From positions 441,038 to 505,037 of the forward strand of contig NZ_LN898211.1 of the NCBI RefSeq assembly GCF_001457795.1: a DNA stretch of 64,000 nt, given 5' to 3'. Shown here one piece after another: positions 62,601 to 64,000 of this stretch. This DNA is from Olsenella massiliensis. GTDB lineage: Bacteria > Actinomycetota > Coriobacteriia > Coriobacteriales > Atopobiaceae. The notes beneath the pieces were generated by a model. It was given only the letters and a program-made list of their open reading frames with translations. It searched no databases and had not been told where the DNA came from. Position numbers and translations under genes: made by a program. Each line of letters begins with the position of its first letter. The first letter of the stretch is position 1.

Positions 62601-64000
62601 CCTCGAAGGGCGAGTGGGACCCTGCGCAGATTGACTTCTCGAAGACGGACAATCCCGAGACGTACCATTACTTCACCTCGCTGGCAGACGCGGTTCGCGA
62701 CGCGAAGACAGGCGATACCGTCGGCTTTGGCCTGACGCACAGACCCGTGAGTTTCAAGCCAATCAACGTGACCGAGGCGGGCACCGAGCAGCAGGTTCGC
62801 AACGTCGAGCTAGACCAGACCTTCGAGGATGCTCAGGAGGGCACGAGCGACGTCTACACGGACTCCAGCTATCAGTATCGCCTGGCCTACTACCAGGAGA
62901 GAGCCAGCAAAGGCACGCAGATCGTCTTTTATGACACCCTCGAGAACGGTGCGGACGCACACGGCGGCTCGCCGGCGCAGAGCTCTGCATGGCGGGGCCA
63001 CTTTAGAAGCGTTGACCTCTCGGCTATCGCTGGGCGCACCTCTTTTGGAAAGACCGGGGCAAACGACCATGCCCGGCCCGTGCTCTACTACGCTACCACC
63101 GTCCCTGGCGAGGCAGATACCGACCTCTCCAACACGCAGGTGTGGACAAAATACGAGGGGACAGACGATTTCACGCAGATGGGCGCCTCGCTGCCCGAGA
63201 CAACCAAGAACGCCATACGTGCGATAGCGATTGACGCCTCTAAGACCAAGGGCGGGGACGACTTTGTCCTTGCCCCCGGATCGGCGCTCGTGGCATATAT
63301 CAATATGGACTCTCCCACAAAGGACGAAGCCGCAAACGACAAGCTGGACGGCAAGCTTGCCGTCAACCAGCATCGGGTGAGGTGCGTTAACGCAACGGGT
63401 GGGGCAAACCCCCTGACAAACGATCTCTATGCGGCAAGCTCGGTCAAGCTCCATACGGTGAACCTCGGGCTTACCAAGTCATCAGATCCCGCTTCGGGTA
63501 CTCAAGATGCGCCCGCAAAAATTAAGAACGAGCAGGGCGAGCCCATCGCATACACCATTACGGTGACCAATAAAAATGACACGCTCCCTCTTGCCAACGT
63601 GAAGGTCAGCGACCCTATACCTGAGGGACTGGACATTGACGAGGGCAACATTACGGCGAGCGGCACCGACAAGGACGGCAACGCGCTTACCCAGGGAATG
63701 GACGAGATTGCGGCAAGCCGCACGCGTGACGGTCGCACCCTCGCATGGACCATCCCGTCGCTGGAGCCAGGTCAGTCAATCAGCTTCACAGTGCCCACAA
63801 GCCTCGCCCAAAAGGCCGACAAACCCCAGCGCTTTGACAACACGGCGCAGGTGACCTCCGTGAGGGGGCAGGACGTCAAGCTCGTCTCCGAGACCACCCA
63901 TCACATGACCGAGCCCCTGGTTGACGTGCATGCGACAAAGACCTGGGCGGGCGGCGTCGAGGGCGACCACGGCGAGGTGACGCTTCAGCTCCTGCGCTCC
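59621..64000 (+). CDS. Large secreted surface adhesin with DUF11-like and Cna-B-type domains (partial)
   Basis: An open frame of 1460 codons running to the window edge, read through by eye with no stop. Residues 1-45 are a Sec signal peptide (basic start, LALAAVLLVAAGVALPAMA, cleavage near AMAAPA). Residues 46-108 are an Ala/Pro/Ser/Thr low-complexity stalk. A long beta-rich region follows (about 110-1280), with few Cys. Residues about 1284-1427 look like a DUF11/isopeptide-forming D2 domain (YTITVTNKN, VSDPIPEGL, LEPGQSISFTV). From 1434 a Cna B-type repeat begins (ATKTWAGG, EVTLQLLRS). A sortase signal is expected beyond the window. ATG 59621 follows GGGGAGGGGAG. Confidence 0.85.
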   Translation, partial: MQDTRTNTPRGGLRSALCELRRNAGLALAAVLLVAAGVALPAMAAPAAENSSAPAEASAAPASTGDAAASAEETSASTVAPADADAVSASAATAPSAPAKAPAPAEPDYKFVAKWGNPFNATTTGYEYENPATLSFGTASHPLYNRPYVASVDISFNLTDTGNVTSLPAGSVTVSAPSSLFVTWDSDTNTYVDINKNPLSPLSQFQTQVPAAPAVADTTSFNYAKSNDGSRVIATNAKVISGSKADNFLFNYHFIPTVLSVDAQGNYEKTFDVTLSVDKDLDGNADFTQTVTLTVKVHTEAKPPELTIKRLSQATPNPVEDTYLTWQQSWGPRPADADDYFYVAYAAQIRRFGTTTESSSQPFTYTFENVGSAAGEGGQLVGAWTADQKVAFSDLAHMYQGLNLTTLSGLAKDWEGRMWSDGAAKTSPIVYEGIQSSLANSPWSSQTYLELGGTYNNKISSGNAGGWKAFVLLMRYPNTLITDAKAHGVDMEKQGIDVHNTVKVTQTSKDNPNNPAEPHRFEASATTAANILLLEKGDYGYRKYTYLKSGGKNLNDTDARVNYGGQSALDAGKKAEVQGGFWGTDSFTHVADSGPVRPTWDKDAHTYSCEPRTMVISERGKILSTGDGRGRIPGTTDKLIDPINLSDDDYRYTKVTIGLQEYDAVYSQAGVWERMSSPSKDYANQKPVSLYIRHAGQNNFEFFQDVNVRGTAQVALPDDVVDVRVSHESSYYESSLSLVTTEVLLPSKRVRDYVHQNIKDGKETYYTAPADYKLMEGKTADQAGDLTARRLSGVTASTDDEHNVYITYRLNQISRNSSVLKTASAVTDIPDKAKQRVTYTVMTFNNMGNLGDGMNLRACYSEDEGLMGKYAISSGVFWDLLPAGTTLDTSSIEVGRWHYPNTQHLYVPFDASYYDVETIPNYQGSGLTMLKVTLKGLPPEESAYSVRNDDGKMKYTGYDAPTFRLYLRFDLVNSYANIRDRGADVLNTVAFVNTSKGEWDPAQIDFSKTDNPETYHYFTSLADAVRDAKTGDTVGFGLTHRPVSFKPINVTEAGTEQQVRNVELDQTFEDAQEGTSDVYTDSSYQYRLAYYQERASKGTQIVFYDTLENGADAHGGSPAQSSAWRGHFRSVDLSAIAGRTSFGKTGANDHARPVLYYATTVPGEADTDLSNTQVWTKYEGTDDFTQMGASLPETTKNAIRAIAIDASKTKGGDDFVLAPGSALVAYINMDSPTKDEAANDKLDGKLAVNQHRVRCVNATGGANPLTNDLYAASSVKLHTVNLGLTKSSDPASGTQDAPAKIKNEQGEPIAYTITVTNKNDTLPLANVKVSDPIPEGLDIDEGNITASGTDKDGNALTQGMDEIAASRTRDGRTLAWTIPSLEPGQSISFTVPTSLAQKADKPQRFDNTAQVTSVRGQDVKLVSETTHHMTEPLVDVHATKTWAGGVEGDHGEVTLQLLRS

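Overview
The window is GC-rich chromosomal DNA (clearly above 60% G+C in most genes, with strong third-position GC) from a Gram-positive actinobacterium. The stress operon with a MerR-type HspR next to a zinc-finger-less DnaJ and ClpB, the TsaB-RimI-TsaD triple fusion, the multi-membrane-span LuxR regulator and the Cna-type surface protein suggest class Coriobacteriia, probably an Atopobiaceae (Olsenella/Atopobium-like) species. That placement is inference from gene content; no rRNA or tRNA gene is present to confirm it.

Layout. 1-7.8 kb is a stress region: the tail of an upstream gene (perhaps grpE), dnaJ, hspR, clpB, a PASTA membrane protein, two small unrecognised proteins and an hsp20. 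8-17.8 kb is housekeeping: WalJ/YycJ-type hydrolase, pepT, a tilS-hpt-ftsH-aminotransferase-PHP run and exonuclease III. 17.8-26.1 kb carries a patatin-like protein that lacks its catalytic serine, a sirtuin, a folP-folK fusion, a degenerate BirA-like protein, coaX, a tailed L31 and a COG2509 flavoprotein. 26.4-38.6 kb holds rplM-rpsI, glmM-glmS (UDP-GlcNAc synthesis) and acpS-nnr-alr-udg-tsaE followed by tsaB-rimI-tsaD (cell wall, NAD(P)HX repair, t6A tRNA modification). 39.2-46.2 kb is a polar amino-acid ABC transporter, an amidohydrolase and nadE. 46.2-52.6 kb is a less GC-rich accessory block on the minus strand: an ABC exporter with two membrane-anchored partner proteins, an 18-codon ORF with a hairpin, and a tandemly duplicated membrane LuxR regulator. 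53-58.7 kb is groES-groEL, deoC, an Fe-S protein and ychF. From 59.6 kb to the end runs the first 1460 codons of a very large surface adhesin.

Sequence features beyond genes. A motif ACTTAGATTT(T/C) occurs just upstream of clpB, hsp20 and groES and is a candidate shared heat-shock operator. Three families of intergenic palindromes of about 70-90 bp (called A, B and C here) each occur three times. A block of about 340 bp carrying the rpsI terminator, a C palindrome and a B palindrome is present in opposite orientation at 27.35-27.69 kb and 58.84-59.18 kb, so it could invert the 31 kb between. Thirteen perfect 7-bp repeats lie between a TTGACA promoter-like sequence and the adhesin gene, a possible variable-expression switch.

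Method limits: all calls come from reading motifs and translations by eye. No database search, folding or counting program was run. Identity percentages are eye estimates.
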